Source of the DNA: Diphasiastrum complanatum
Taxonomy: Eukaryota; Streptophyta; Lycopodiopsida; Lycopodiales; Lycopodiaceae
Assembly: GCA_029204225.1 (NCBI GenBank)
Contig: CM055106.1
Location: 25,691,368-25,755,367, forward strand
Length of the DNA stretch: 64,000 bases
Reading direction: 5' to 3'
Both the position numbers and the translations under genes were made by a program. The notes below the pieces were generated by a model. It did no database searches. It saw only the letters and a program-made list of their open reading frames with translations, and was not told the origin of the DNA. Numbering within the stretch: position 1 is the first letter of the stretch; every line of letters begins with the position of its first letter. Shown here piece after piece: positions 52,843-64,000 of the stretch.

Positions 52843-54612
52843 TCATTGCTCAGGTCTTCGTTGTCTAGCTAATACCTTTCTCTTGGAGGTTGACCCTTGT
52901 TCAGGTTCTTGGGTGTTTCGACTTTTGTCTTGTATCATTGCTTGCGTCCTCGCATGCAGATCTCTCTCAGAAGGGGGAACTTGGCCTGTTGGGTAATCCA
53001 ACCACCAAGGACACCAGTTACGCTCCCAAGAAGTGATATCCATGTCGTTCCACTCAAGTGGAAACATGCTCTAGGGTCCATCGATCACTAGCCAGTTAGT
53101 TACCTCAATTGGATAGTTTGTTATAGTCTTCTCTTTGAGCAATGAGGTCAACCATCTGCAACAATTTGATTATTTAAGACAAGGTATAAAGCTTCAGAAT
53201 GTGAAAGTCATGGTAGTACCATGACAACTATTCAGACAAATAAAAGTAGACAACTACTTATGTAGAACCATACCTGTAGACAAGCCTTCGAGCACACAAA
53301 ACTAGCTCTGGTTGCTTATCCTCACCAACTGCATTCTTCATTTCTTTCTGCAAATTAGGAAAGGCAAGTTGAAAGTGTAATTGGTGTTGTCTCCTGAAGA
53401 AGATCTTGTGTCCGTCTGGAAGTGAAGAGCCATCATCTGCCATGGCTAGTTGCGTGACAATGCCTTTGGCCATTTCAATCATTTGCCACCAAAAAGTTTC
53501 CTTCACCATGTATCGTCTGAAGCTTTTGTTATCGAAGCTCATACCCATAGCTTCTCTTTGTTGCTTGTCTCCTCCAAGCAACGCAATGACTTCTTTCTTC
53601 CTGTGACAATATGTCAATTTGTGTCATTTGAAAGATGCTATTATTACACTTGGTGTGTAACAGATGCTATGATTGCATGTTTAGAGCATGAATGGTTACG
53701 AGTTTCAAACTTACTTCGTTGCTCTGACACAAGATATTGCGATAGTCTAGAGTTTGTCTTCAGTCACCACTATTCCCTTTGCACTCCAAACCAAGCTATA
53801 CAAAATATGAAAGAATCTGGTTTCATTCGTAGGGTTGGCAATGATAGCCAGCTTATATGCCTTGTTATTTATAGATTTTTTGATAGCTTGGAAGCAAAAA
53901 CTGTTAGTGTTTACCAATTACAGATTTTTCCACTAGAATATTGAAGGAGATGTCACAAACCTATATAGCGATGTCATGGCGTTCCTTACGTTCTTCTTCT
54001 GTCAAATGCTGCCCATCAATCACCGAGTCATGCTCATGTACCAATCTATCAAATTCATCTTGTGCATAGACAACGATGTTAGTTCCGATGAATAAGTATC
54101 CCACCTCAAATATCTTGATCTTAAACCATTAGAAAACATATCTTGAATACGAGTTGTGCAAGGACAGCCATTGGCACATTGTACCAGGGTTTGTGAGATC
54201 CTTTTCTCTCTTTCTTTATCTCAACTTCCATCCAATTCCTATCTTTGGCTGGTAGGTGCTTTAGGAGGGTCTGTTTGTCAGCTTGTCCAAACTTTTGCAT
54301 CATATATATGTCATGTGACAATGTGTGCGGCACAAATACCCTAGTCAATCTGCAAACACCACAAGTTAGATTTACAAACCTCCTTAAAATAAACTACTCA
54401 TCCACACTATTTAGCACAATTATTTACCTATTGATATTGTGGAGGGCCAATAAAAGCTCTCCTTCTTGTCCCTTGGAAACATCCAGAAATGAACAATCCA
54501 CTCGAACATGCTTATCCTTGACGTTCGAAAAAACTGCACTAGTAATGCAAAAAAGAAGGCGATACATATGACAACAAACAAAAGCATTAGGACCATTCAT
54601 TTGATGGTAATA
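52843..54612 (-). pseudogene. Unrecognised four-exon gene, partly decayed
   Basis: Exons inferred from GT-AG borders, minus strand: a 54612-54428, b 54349-53961, c 53600-53274, d 53155-52843. Phases agree across introns a-b (AG|A) and c-d (AG|A). Contents: a has CHMYRLLFCITSAVFSNVKD; b has RVFVPHTLSHDIYMMQKFGQ and, in a shifted frame, FEVGYLFIGTNIVVYAQDEF; c has FDNKSFRRYMVKETFWWQMI and ELVLCARRLVYR; d has MFPLEWNDMDITSWERNWCP and a Lys/Arg-rich end. Faults: a 28-bp insertion in exon b (54110-54146), a one-base phase clash at b-c, and a TAG at about 53068. No domain is recognised. A copia fragment truncates exon a on the right. Confidence 0.5.
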
Positions 54613-57281
54613 GCAAGTGTCCATACATTGTTCTTGTACATGGATGACATTTCATCCTTCATTGCCTGAATCCAGCGATCTTTATTTGGTCCATCTATAG
54701 CTTCCTCAAATATTTGAGATTCACCAGAGAATCCACAAAATTCAATGGCTGTATTAAAAACATTCTGACCATACCTTTCTGGTGGTTTTCGTTGTCTGTC
54801 TGATCTTTTCACAGGTGGTTTTGAGTTTGATTTTGATTCAAGCTTTTCTGTTGGAATTTGAGCTGGCGATTCGAGTCTGTCAGGCACTCGATCTTGACCT
54901 CCTTCTGAATTCGTTAACTCTCTTTCATCTTTAGCTTCTTATTCTTCTGTTGTCATTGGTAGCTCATAATAATTTTTGAGAATTTCATAGCCAACTAGAT
55001 CACTGTCTGCTATGTATTTTGTCAAATCAAATTTAACATCTCGAACAAGTTTTATCTTGCCAGTTTTGGGTACATAAACACGATAATATGATGAATGTAA
55101 CTCGAATCCTACCAGAAAACTTGTTCTGTCTTTTCATCGAGTTTCTTTCTCAGCTTATCTGGTATGTGCATAGATACTGCGCATCCAAATGTCCGAACAT
55201 GTGCAAGATTTGGCTTCGATTTCCACCATATCTCATGAGGGGTCTTATCCAGTATTCGAGATTTCAGAATATGATTTTGAAGATAATTTAATGTAGCCAC
55301 TTCTTCTGCCCACAACTGTTTTGATGCTTTTGCATGAGCCATCATACACCTTGCAACTTCCATCAGTGTACGGTTTCCTCGTTCAGCTATTCCATTGTGC
55401 TGAGGTGTGTAAGATGCAGTTTTTGTGTGCATAATACCTCGATCAGTACAGTACGCTTTGAATTCATTGGAAATGTACTCACCTCCACAATCTGTGTGAA
55501 TCTGCTTCAACTTATTACATGTCTGCTTCTCAGCCCAATATGAATTTTTCGAAAGCTTAAGATTTGGTATGAATAAAGTATACTACAATGAACTTGCTAA
55601 AGTCATCAATAAATGTTATGAAGTACTTTGCATCACCCAACGACAATACTCTGAATGGTCCACAAAAATCTGAAAGCACAATTTCAAGTACCTTAGTTGC
55701 TTTATAAATATTCTTATTGAAAGGTGTTCTCGTCATCTGCCTGTAAGACAGGATTCGTAGGTAGTTCGAATATATGTACTTTTGATTTTGACTCCTTGAA
55801 TTCTCTGACTTTTGTTGGCTTGGTACAAGGCTTCCATGTTTATCTGACATACCTTTTGTGCCACAATACATCGGTTGATTTCTGAATTTGATTAACTTGT
55901 TTGATTCTTGTTTGAATGTTCAGGTGATATAAATTTCATTCTCTGTTGCCTTTAGCAACCATGTTATCAGAATCTTCCTCGAACAATCTACAAGAGTTCT
56001 TTGTGAAGGTCACTGACATGCCTGTATCGACTATCTTAGCAATGGATAGAAGATCTTTATCAAGAGTAGGGACATAGAAAACTTCCTCCAGTTTCATGTC
56101 TCCCTGATTCATGTCTAGACATAATACACCAGTTCAATCAACCACGTGTTTAGAACCGCTTCCAAGTATAATGAATCTCGAATAGTTCATCTTTTTGTAC
56201 TCAGACAAGATTTGTTTTGAGGAAACAAAATGTGAGGTGGCTCTCGAATCAAGTACTACTTCTAGAATTGAATTAGATGAACAACATAGATCAGTACTAA
56301 CATAAGATGCTGAATTCCTTGTTGCCTTGTCTTCTGCTACTCTGGAGCATTTTGCTTTGTCTTCGACATAGTTTGAATATGAAGGTTCGCTTCGATTCTG
56401 CTCCTTTTTGTTTCTGGGATTCTGATAACAGTCTCTTGCTGCATGATCCTGTTTATGACAATGAATGCATTCAATCTTTGGATTTAGCCAGCACTTTTCT
56501 TCTGTGTGACATGATCTTCTGCATCTGTTGCAGATCTTCTTATCACCAGAATTCTTCTGTTGTTTTTCAGATTGTTGTTTATTAGTCATAGACTCATTCT
56601 TCTTAGACGAGTTCCTCTTAAACTTAGACTTCTTAGAAGATTTATTCTTTTGAGTAAATAGAGCATTTTCTGAATCACCATTGTCATCATAGCATTCAAG
56701 AGCTTCTACTTCCTCCTTAACTCCATCTATTGCCTTTTGAAGTGTCATTGTTGCATCTTTCGCCAATAAGGTTTGAGTTGTGTGGAATGACCTGGGTAGG
56801 GCTCGAAGAAAAAATAACTAAGATGTTTTTCCTTAGAACTTGTACTTTATGCACCAAAATTCTACAAGGAAATAAACAGATCTTTAATCTTTCGCACGAA
56901 TGTGTTCAAGTTTTTGTCGTCTTACTGTAGGTAGGTTAATTGATCTTCCAAGAACATGATCTGATTACGAGATCGTGTCTCATTCTTGGTTTGCAATTCT
57001 TCCCATAAATCCTTTGCATTTGAAATTGATGTAAGATCTAGCATTATATTGTCATGCACATGAAAATGCAATAATTGCTATAGCTTTGTCATTTTTTAAA
57101 CTTCCTTCTCGAAGTTCTTTGCTAGGAGTAGCTTATGGCTTCTCCTCAATTGATTCTACTCATTGCCATAGACCTTCGCCCTTCAATAAGAGTGAAGTCT
57201 TTAATTTTCAAATCAAGTAGTTTGAACCTTCTGGGTCCAAGATTGTAGTGATTTTAGCTTGAATACTGGTAATCGACGACA
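54613..57281 (-). pseudogene. Ty1/copia family A gag to linker relic
   Basis: Reading leftward: gag from about 57281, the best-preserved Gag/protease ORF of the family (56766-56134) with two intact knuckles CNRCRRSCHTEEKC and CIHCHKQDHAARDC, protease LDSRATSHFVSS (DSG changed to DSR), pre-integrase (55871-55557), integrase (55510-55109, with TDCGGEYISNEF and PQHNGIAER), and the linker RRKPPERYG-like (54887-54610). It is cut at 54613 just before RT by the unknown spliced gene. Several stops are present. Confidence 0.87.
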
Positions 57282-57383
57282 TCTTTTTATTCTAAATAAG
57301 CTCCAGATGGCGGCTTACTGATGGATGTATGAAGAATGCTGAGAGGGATGCGAAGATACCACTGTATCAACTTTAATTCTATA

Positions 57384-57396
57384 GGCTCTGATACCA
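57384..57396 (-). promoter_or_regulatory. Primer binding site of copia A (54.6-kb copy)
   Basis: The minus strand reads TGGTATCAGAGCC, one base from the LTR edge, as in the other copy. Confidence 0.88.
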
Positions 57397-57397
57397 C

Positions 57398-58333
57398 TGT
57401 AGGCGAAATAGTAATTATTCTTCCATAGAGAACACGATGCAAATTTGAAAAAATCAAACTAATATCAATGTCTTCAATCGCAATTTTATCTGATCTATGT
57501 ACTAATAGAACAGTATTTGTTCTAATTTAATATGCGTGCAAAAATTATATGCGGAAGTAAGAGACAACTTAAGACAATTTAGACAATAAGAAACTATTGA
57601 TCAAAAATGAATTTTTATAACTCTGAATCTGATTCATCAGTATACATCTCTTGCTGTCTTATCTCATTGTTGTGTCTCTGATTGAGTGTGTTACAATGAG
57701 TAGTGCACATGTATTTATATTGTTACAAGACAGGTCTTTTGGCCTTTTATTTACAGGTCTTTTGGCATTTTGATGTTATAACAGTAGATATCTAATTATT
57801 TATGATGGTTTGTATTCAAATAGATGCTTTGTTTCTAGGCTCAAATAAAATTTGTTTGCGAATAATTTGTGACAGTTCATCTATTCGTCTCAGCTTCGTG
57901 TTTCGTGAATTGTTCGCAACACTTGTCTCTTCGACACATTTTTGTCTTTTGCGATTTGTTCACGACAGATGACAATTCTTGAGCTTGAAGAAGAAATCTA
58001 GAATCTTTTGCAAAATGTTTGAGATAGTTTTGCAACAGGTGAGCTTGAAAAACAGTCCAGAAGATTTCGCGAATTGTTCGCGACAATTTCACAACATTTG
58101 AGGCTGGAACAAAAAACAGAATATTTTGCGACAAGATTTTGTTCGCAAATCTTTGAGCTTCAACAAGAAAGCCATGAGCTTCTACAAGAAACTGTTTCGC
58201 GAATCTTTCGAGTTGACTGCATGACAAATTTTCTGAATCCTTCACAAATCTTTTCGAGTTGGTCACGAATAGAAATGTTTCGAGTTCATGTTCGTTTCTT
58301 TCTCATCCTTTTTCAAGTAAACTGCGCGCTTTG
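57398..58333 (-). repeat. 5' LTR of copia family A, second copy
   Basis: Homologous to 48208-49147 throughout, ending in the shared AACTGCGCGCTTT. It carries the same TTCGCGAA-type repeats at about 57890-58290. Beyond 58333 the two loci differ. Confidence 0.8.
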
Positions 58334-59262
58334 TTGGTAGAATCAAGATTTGTCTGATCAGTTGTTCTACATATGCCTGATCTGATAGTATCTTGATGGT
58401 GTAAACAAGAAAACATAGCAAAAAATTGTTGAAATGGCAGGCAGGCAGTAAAGAAAGGTAAAGAAAACAACTGTTACATATCAAGATAAAAATGGGGCTC
58501 ATTGTACTTTCTCAGTCTACTCCCATTGACCACAGTGTCTAGGATATTGCCTTGAAGGGTCTGGAGTTGTACATATCCAGAGGCAAATATTTTCTGAATG
58601 ACATAACGACCTTGGCTGGAAAATTTCAGTTTGCCTTTAAAGGCTTTGGCCTGGTAGAGCAGTACCCTATCTCCAATCTGAAACTCTTTTTTTTTTAGAT
58701 TTAAGGATCGATCATGCCATGCTTTTTGTCGACATTTGTAGACTTGTTGAGCATGAATGCTGATCCTTCGTGTTTCACACAGTTGTTCCAGATGAAATAG
58801 CCTGTTTGCTAGAATTTGTCGATTATCTAGCTCAAGATCATAGGCTACTCGAAGGGATGGAATATGGGATTTTACAGACATCACGTGCATGAAGTTTTAG
58901 CTCCCAATCAGATCGGCTGGATTCGACGATTTTGGTGAGAATTCCACATAGGATTTTATTGGTGGATTCTGCCTGGCCATTGCATCTTGGATAGTATGGG
59001 AAAAATTTTCAATGTACCACAAAAAATTTGAAAAGGAGATCTGCTATGACAAAATTAAGAAAATGTGTACCCCTATAATTGACAAGTTCTAGAAGACATC
59101 CGAAACGAATGATAACCTATTGATAGAGAAATTTTACGATAGAACGAGCGTCAACATTGCGGACAACTCTTGCTTCAGCCCGTTTGGTACAATAGTCCAT
59201 AGCTACTATGATGTAACGAGATTGTGTCTGCCAAGCAGTGGGACTAATGGGTTTGACATAAG
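58334..59262 (-). pseudogene. Ty3/gypsy integrase C-terminal fragment
   Basis: The ORF 58474-58890 has the integrase tail: HAQQVYKCRQKAWHDRSLNL, FQIGDRVLLYQAKAFKGKL and GNILDTVVNGSRLRKY, matching the C-terminal beta-barrel region that follows the DDE core in gypsy. Reading further right, 58890-59260 gives the core with AES-TNK-like QAESTNKIL and the start near IIVAMDYC at about 59190. The frame is broken near 58880 and 59020. The start of this integrase is the same stretch found next to the LTR at 49150. Confidence 0.78.
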
Positions 59263-59574
59263 TGCTCTTGTCTAGCATTGTCTACATTTTGTCATGTACA
59301 ATCACTTTGGTTATAGATCACTAATATATTATTGATCTTAATCACATATTTCATGTAAAAGATCATATATACATTGAGGAACATGTCTATCCTATCATTA
59401 TAAACTGCAAGCTTGTCAAGGATTTTCTTAAGTTTTTAGTCATTCTTGTGTTACACAAAGTTGCCACACATAAGATAAAGATGGTTCATCCTCATCTCCT
59501 AACAAGTCATGCTATATTAATTGTGTAGAGAGCCATTCTTCCGAAATCTTATATTTTAGGAAGCTCCAAATTTA

Positions 59575-60130
59575 GATCTTATATAATTTTGTCAAATGTT
59601 TACACCCTTGAGAAGTGCTAACAAATCTTTTTGAAAATATCCAAGCATATCTTGAATGATCATCTATAAATGATATATACTACTTTGCACCTCCATTGGA
59701 TGCTTGTGAGAAGCTATTCACATTTGAATGTCTGACTTCAACATGAATATTTTCTCTTGTGTTGGATCTTGAGAAAGAAATCTTATGAGCCTTTGAGAGG
59801 CTACAAGCCTCACAAAGATTACCATGCCTTGACAATTCCATGGGGATGAAGAGTGCAAGCTCCTTTACACACATTGATTCCATTGCCTTAAAGTTGGGGT
59901 GGCCCAACCTTTTGTGCCATAGCTCCACTTGGGTGATCTCATCCTTTGCCAAGTTTACACTCTCCATTGCCACATTAGCATCTAATTTAAACAATCCACT
60001 TTATTTGAATCCTCTAGCTATGCAATCATCATTCTTAAAGATGGAACAAACTCCATGTTTAATACATCAAGGCCATCATCCATCAACTGGCCATAATTTG
60101 GCCAACAGTCAACACATTTTTAGTGATTGA
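59575..60130 (-). pseudogene. Ty1/copia integrase fragment
   Basis: Reading leftward: FKLDANVAMESVNLAKDEIT, the HHCC motif VELWHKRLGHPNFKAMESM ... CEACSLSKAHK, a degenerate first catalytic segment (HVEVRHSNVNSF, where the family has HSDV), then SNGGAK and IDDHSRYAWIF at about 59680-59630. It belongs to neither family A nor the 7.6-kb family. Bases 59263-59574 on its left and 60131-60289 on its right show no gene. Confidence 0.75.
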
Positions 60131-60289
60131 TGGTACCTAAAGGACATTTTCAAGATTCATCCTTTTGGACGATCCCAAGTACAATTGAACAATACCTACA
60201 CCACTTAATATCCTACACTCTTGATCACTAGCTATGAGAATAGACATTTGAACATCATTATAAGAGTCCGAGAGTAGAGTGGAGAAGTG

Positions 60290-62345
60290 CTTGCATTGGA
60301 GGATCTATAAATCAAAGTGAGCTAGTCCAAGTCATACTTAATGGCTTGAGAGATGAGTATGAGAACCTTGTCCAATCCTATGCAATCAAGGAGGATCTAC
60401 CTACTTTGGAGGCTTTGCAAGGAGTGGTAATGGTTGAAGAATCAAGGCATGAGAACAAGCATTAAGGATGGAGAATTATCACTCAACCATAATTGTGATG
60501 GCAAAGCTCTTTTTGCCAAGCACAAAGAGAGGAGCAAAAAGCAACACCAACACTTCTCCAAAGACAAAGCAAAAGATAAAGACCAAGATGGAGAGGAGGA
60601 TGACACCTCTCATGCTTCTACCTCAAAGAAGAAGAAGAAGAATATCAAATGTTTCTTTTCTGGCAAGATGGGGCACTATGCTACAAATTGCTTCAAGAAA
60701 AAGAATCAATTCAAGCAAGCCAACCTTTCAAATGAGAAAGAAGATTCTATTGCAAATGATGGAGAGGGGTATCTTATGTTCTCTAGTTTTTCATCTACAC
60801 CTTTCAAGAAGGATGGATCTTGGTACATTGATAGTGGAGCATCTTCACATATGTGTAGCTCCAAGGAGTCTTTCACATATATTATGCCTTGTGGAGGATC
60901 TAAGAAGACTATCTATACAGCAAATGACCAAGAATGCAATATCGAAGGCATAGAAATATTCCCTTGAAGACCTCATCTTCTAACATTGTTTCTCTCTTAT
61001 AAAGAACCTCATAAGTGTTGGCCAACTTATTGATGGTGGCCTTGATGTGAAATTCAATATTGATACTTGTATTATCAAGAGAAATGATGAGATCCTTGCA
61101 CATGGATCAAGATTTGGAGGCATATACAAACTAGATCCAAGAGAGAGCTGTGATATTGCTTTTGTGACAAAGCTTTCCAAGGAAGAGTTATGGCATAGGA
61201 GGTTGGGACATCCCAAGTACAAATCCATGCTTTCGATGTGCAAAGAAGCCAAGGCTATTGGTTTACCAAAGAATATTTCCAAGGAGATCAAGTCATGTGA
61301 GGCTTGTGCTATTGCAAAATCACACAAGAAAGAATATCAAAGATCTTCCATCAAAAGCACTCATCCTTTGGAGTTGATACACTCGGATGTGCACTTCTCA
61401 TCATCTCAAAGCAAGGAAGGAGCCACTTGCTTCGTGACTTTTATTGATGATTTCACAAGATATACATGGCTATATCTTCTTTCTTCTAAATCTTTGGTGT
61501 ATGATTACTTCCTTATATTCAAGACATATGTTGAGAAGTAATTGTCATTTAAGATCAAGGCTTTGAGGTGCAATGGAGGAGGAGAGTATATCTCCAACAA
61601 ATTCCATGACTATTGTGAGCAAGAAGGTATAAAGAGGGAGTTCTCTTGTACTTTCTCACCATCTCAAAATTGAGTGGCCAAGAGGAATAATAGATCCTTA
61701 TGTGAATGTGCAAAAGCCATAAGGATTGAAGCATCTTTGCCTAAAGACTTTTGGAGAGAGGCTATAAATTGTGCAAATTATTTTTGCAATAGGCTCCCAC
61801 ATCTTGCTCTTGGAAGAAGGACACCCTGTGAGGTCTTATTCAAAAAAAAGCCTAAGGTTGATCACCTTAAAGTATTTGGCACTATGTGGTTTGCACAAAT
61901 TCCCTTGAAAACAAGGAAGAAGAATGATCCATGCTCTTGCAAAGGGATCATGGTTGGATATTCATCCACCAAAAAGGCTTATAAAATGTTTGTGCTCTCT
62001 ACTTCTCAAGTGATTGAAAGTAGAGATGTTAGATTCCATGAAGATCAACATCCATCATTTGAAGGGGCCAAGATTAAGTCACCTCAAGATCTATCACATA
62101 ACATGCCTGTTGAAGACCATCAAGACTTGTTGGGTCAAGATTTGAGGAGGAGACTCCTCCGGTTTGCACACCTAGGAGGACATCAAGAGAGAGATCTAAG
62201 CCTAAGAGGCTTTCTTATGTTGACAAAGGCAAGCAAGTTGATTCCACCAACTTTGCATATTTCATCTCACATGAAGAGCCAAAGGATGTTGAAGAGACAC
62301 TCAATACCAAGGAGTGGTATGATGACATGAAGCAAGAATATGAAG
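60290..62345 (+). pseudogene. Ty1/copia relic related to the 7.6-kb element
   Basis: The order matches 9600-11650 of the young element: NQSELVQVILNGLRDEYENL-like gag (about 60312), a knuckle that reads CFFSGKMGHYATNC (second Cys lost to Ser), protease WYIDSGASSHMCSS (about 60825), integrase HHCC and HSDVHFSS (61047-61541), then NRSLCECAKAIRIEAS (61674 on) and the C-terminal part to about 62330. Stops occur at 60462, 60965, 61539 and 61672. It ends before RT at an abrupt switch to another copia. No LTR is present. It is an old relative of the young insertion. Confidence 0.87.
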
Positions 62346-62349
62346 CTTC

Positions 62350-62637
62350 TACTTGTGAATCAGCAGACATGAAAGCATATTAAACTCATTAGAAAATGAA
62401 GATCATCTCTAGCACAGAAGAATGTATCATCAGAATATGAGAAGTTTGTACGACATGAGTAGAAAAGAGATTGTAACAGGTCTTCTATCACAGGTTTGAA
62501 GAAAACAAGACCTGACACCAACTTCTGTGAAGTATGTTAGAAGGGCAAATAGCATCAAAGTCCATTTGCGCATGAAGGAAGAAGAGCCAAGGATATTCTT
62601 GAGCTCATTCACTCAGATGTGTGCCGTTTCTATGGAG
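62350..62637 (+). pseudogene. Copia pre-integrase scrap of another family
   Basis: Translation gives CEVC, a stop, GK-HQSPFAHEGRRAKDILEL and IHSDVCRFYGD, the HHCC end and first catalytic Asp of a TNT1-like integrase. It runs straight into gypsy gag in the same frame. Confidence 0.6.
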
Positions 62638-63011
62638 ATACCTCTGAGACTAAAAACCATTGTTTAAATTCCATGGTACTCTATGGATTAGCCAAAGAGT
62701 GGTATCTTAACCTCAAAGCTCCTAATCTTGCTTCTTGGACCACCCTCAAGGACGCTCTCATCAAGCGTTACAAACCATCCAAACTGATTCAGAGCCCATT
62801 CATCCAAATTACCCATATCAATATGCGTTGCGAAGAGTCTGTTCGAAACTACATTGAGCATTTTAAATGTCTCAAAGTAGAATGTGGGATGAAAATATCA
62901 CCGAACGTATGGCCATAAAAGTTTTCTTGGTTGGATTGCCTAAAAACATCCGCCGTGAATTCAAACCAATTGACCTTTATGATCAACTTAAAGATGTGAT
63001 GATTGATGCTT
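62638..63011 (+). pseudogene. Ty3/gypsy gag fragment
   Basis: The Retrotrans_gag-type sequence MVLYGLAKEWYLNLKAPNLA, SWTTLKDALIKRYKPSK and MRCEESVRNYIEHFKCLKVE is in one frame to 62918, then shifted. Only the middle of the capsid-like region is present. At about 63011 it meets gypsy pol in the opposite orientation. Confidence 0.72.
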
Positions 63012-63730
63012 TTGCTTCAATCCACTTGGTCATACAGTCAGTTGCAACTATGATATAATAAGCTTGAAATCCTCTTGCCGTAGGATGAATAGGGCCAACA
63101 TAATCAAGGCCCTATTTCTCAAATAGTGTTTGCGATAAAACCGGATGCAAAGGTTCATAATTCTGTTTCATAGAACATCGTGTACGTTGACAAACATTAC
63201 ATGACTGGATATAATTTTTGTATCTTTATGAAGTGTAGGCCACCAACATCATGATTGCAAAAGTTTTCGAACAGTGATATCTGCTGAAAAATGTCCTCCG
63301 CCCATTCCCACATGGTAAGTTCAGGTACTTCATGCAACAAAACACATCTTCTCAAGATATCATCCATTCATCGGCAATACAATTGTCCCGCAATCAATTG
63401 ATAAGGTTGTGCTTTAAGAATCAATTGTCTCTTTAGTACTTTTATCAAGGAATCATTGGGTTGGCCTAGCATCAAATACTCAACAATATCGACTGCCCAC
63501 TCGGGCACTGCTTCAACATGGAACAATGCAGCATGTAGTAGTTCATCATCCACTTCAGTATAAACTGGTGCTGATTCAATTCTAGATACATGGTCGACCA
63601 GACAATGTTGTTTACCTTTTCGAACCACAACTCAAAATCAAATTCGGTCAATAAAAGTAGCCATACCAGTTTTACAGAATTTGTCAACCAATATCACTAT
63701 TTTGTGACCCAACCATCAGTGCACATGCGT
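63012..63730 (-). pseudogene. Ty3/gypsy pol fragment: RNase H tether to integrase start
   Basis: Reading leftward: LLLLTEFDFELWFEK (about 63660), VDHVSRIESAPVYTE (about 63590), the QLILKAQPYQLIAGQLYCR segment that precedes integrase (about 63420-63370), a zinc-binding C-V-C-Q-R near 63190, and LDYVGPIHPTARGFQAYYII (about 63100-63040). Stops near 63370 and 63118 break it. It is a different subfamily from the 22.8-kb gypsy. Confidence 0.75.
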
Positions 63731-64000
63731 ATGACCACTCAAATCGACTGAAAATCCCTTGTGCATGTCAAAATCACACTAGAAATCAACACACAATCAA
63801 TCCATGCAAGCATAGTACCAAAAATTAGGGAAAATACTAGCATGCAATCAGAACAATTCAAAATTTTGCCAATTTTACTCTCAACATTGCAAAACTTCAA
63901 ATGACCATAACTTTGGCTATAGGACACCAAATTGAAAGTTGTAAAGTCAAAACATAGGGAGACCAAATGCCAAGATGCTTGCCAGATCAGCCTTCCACTT
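63731..64000. other. Probable gypsy non-coding remnant at the right edge
   Basis: No gene. The ATAACTTTGGCTATAGGACA type of sequence resembles non-coding parts of plant gypsy elements; a similar stretch is near 21361. The window ends here. Confidence 0.35.

Noticed and set aside
54110-54146. The 28-bp segment as a tiny intron
   Set aside because: It starts near GT and has a CTAAT and an AG, but it is far below plant intron length; the flanking direct repeats explain it better.
1-64000. CRISPR arrays, rRNA, bacterial operons, riboswitches
   Set aside because: No regularly spaced direct repeats with unique spacers, no rRNA-like blocks and no prokaryotic gene organisation were seen.

Overview
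This is repeat-dominated nuclear DNA from a land plant. It is AT-rich and packed with nested Ty1/copia and Ty3/gypsy LTR retrotransposons. The primer sites fit plant families: initiator tRNA-Met sites (TGGTATCAGAGCC) for the copia elements and a tRNA-Asp site of Athila/Tat type for one gypsy element. Introns have GT-AG borders. I cannot name the species. I see no intact ordinary host gene, bacterial-style operon, CRISPR array or tRNA/rRNA gene.

Layout. 1-7.6 kb: decayed copia family A, a Mutator-like (MULE) transposase relic, more copia A, and a copia gag fragment. 7.645-13.88 kb: an almost perfect, very young copia element with 737-bp LTRs that look identical and a target duplication ATGCA. 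It sits inside a CACTA (TNP2-like) relic and its gag-pol is broken by one homopolymer frameshift. 13.9-17.1 kb: the rest of the CACTA relic, then a CpG-containing stretch that looks like a promoter and first exon of a host gene. 17.1-27.4 kb: a patchwork of minus-strand copia, an Athila-like gag with primer site and LTR, plus-strand gypsy pol, and a 415-bp tandem duplication. 27.6-36.5 kb: a copia element (B) whose 3' LTR is split by a second young copia element (C). Element C has 653-bp LTRs that look identical, but its RNase H end and polypurine tract are missing exactly at the LTR edge.

36.5-43.6 kb: a fragment of an FCP1/NIF-type phosphatase gene, a frame-broken unknown ORF pair, and a longer inverted copy of the MULE relic from 1.5-4.1 kb. 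44-50 kb: copia A with its LTR, joined to gypsy pol. 50.2-54.6 kb: two intron-containing, partly decayed coding regions of unknown function; one resembles a domain carried by plant DNA-transposon proteins. 54.6-60.1 kb: copia A with LTR, gypsy integrase, another copia integrase. 60.3-64 kb: a relic related to the 7.6-kb element, then a chimera of copia integrase, gypsy gag and inverted gypsy pol.

The two young copia elements carry every motif of the protein steps of their life cycle (Gag knuckle, DSG protease, HHCC/DDE integrase, YVDD reverse transcriptase) apart from one defect each. Most of the remainder is decay, truncation and nested insertion. The most original signals are the 33-bp phased CCAAT repeats in the young LTR, the born-truncated look of element C, the unplaced insert inside element B, and the unrecognised spliced genes at 50-54.6 kb.
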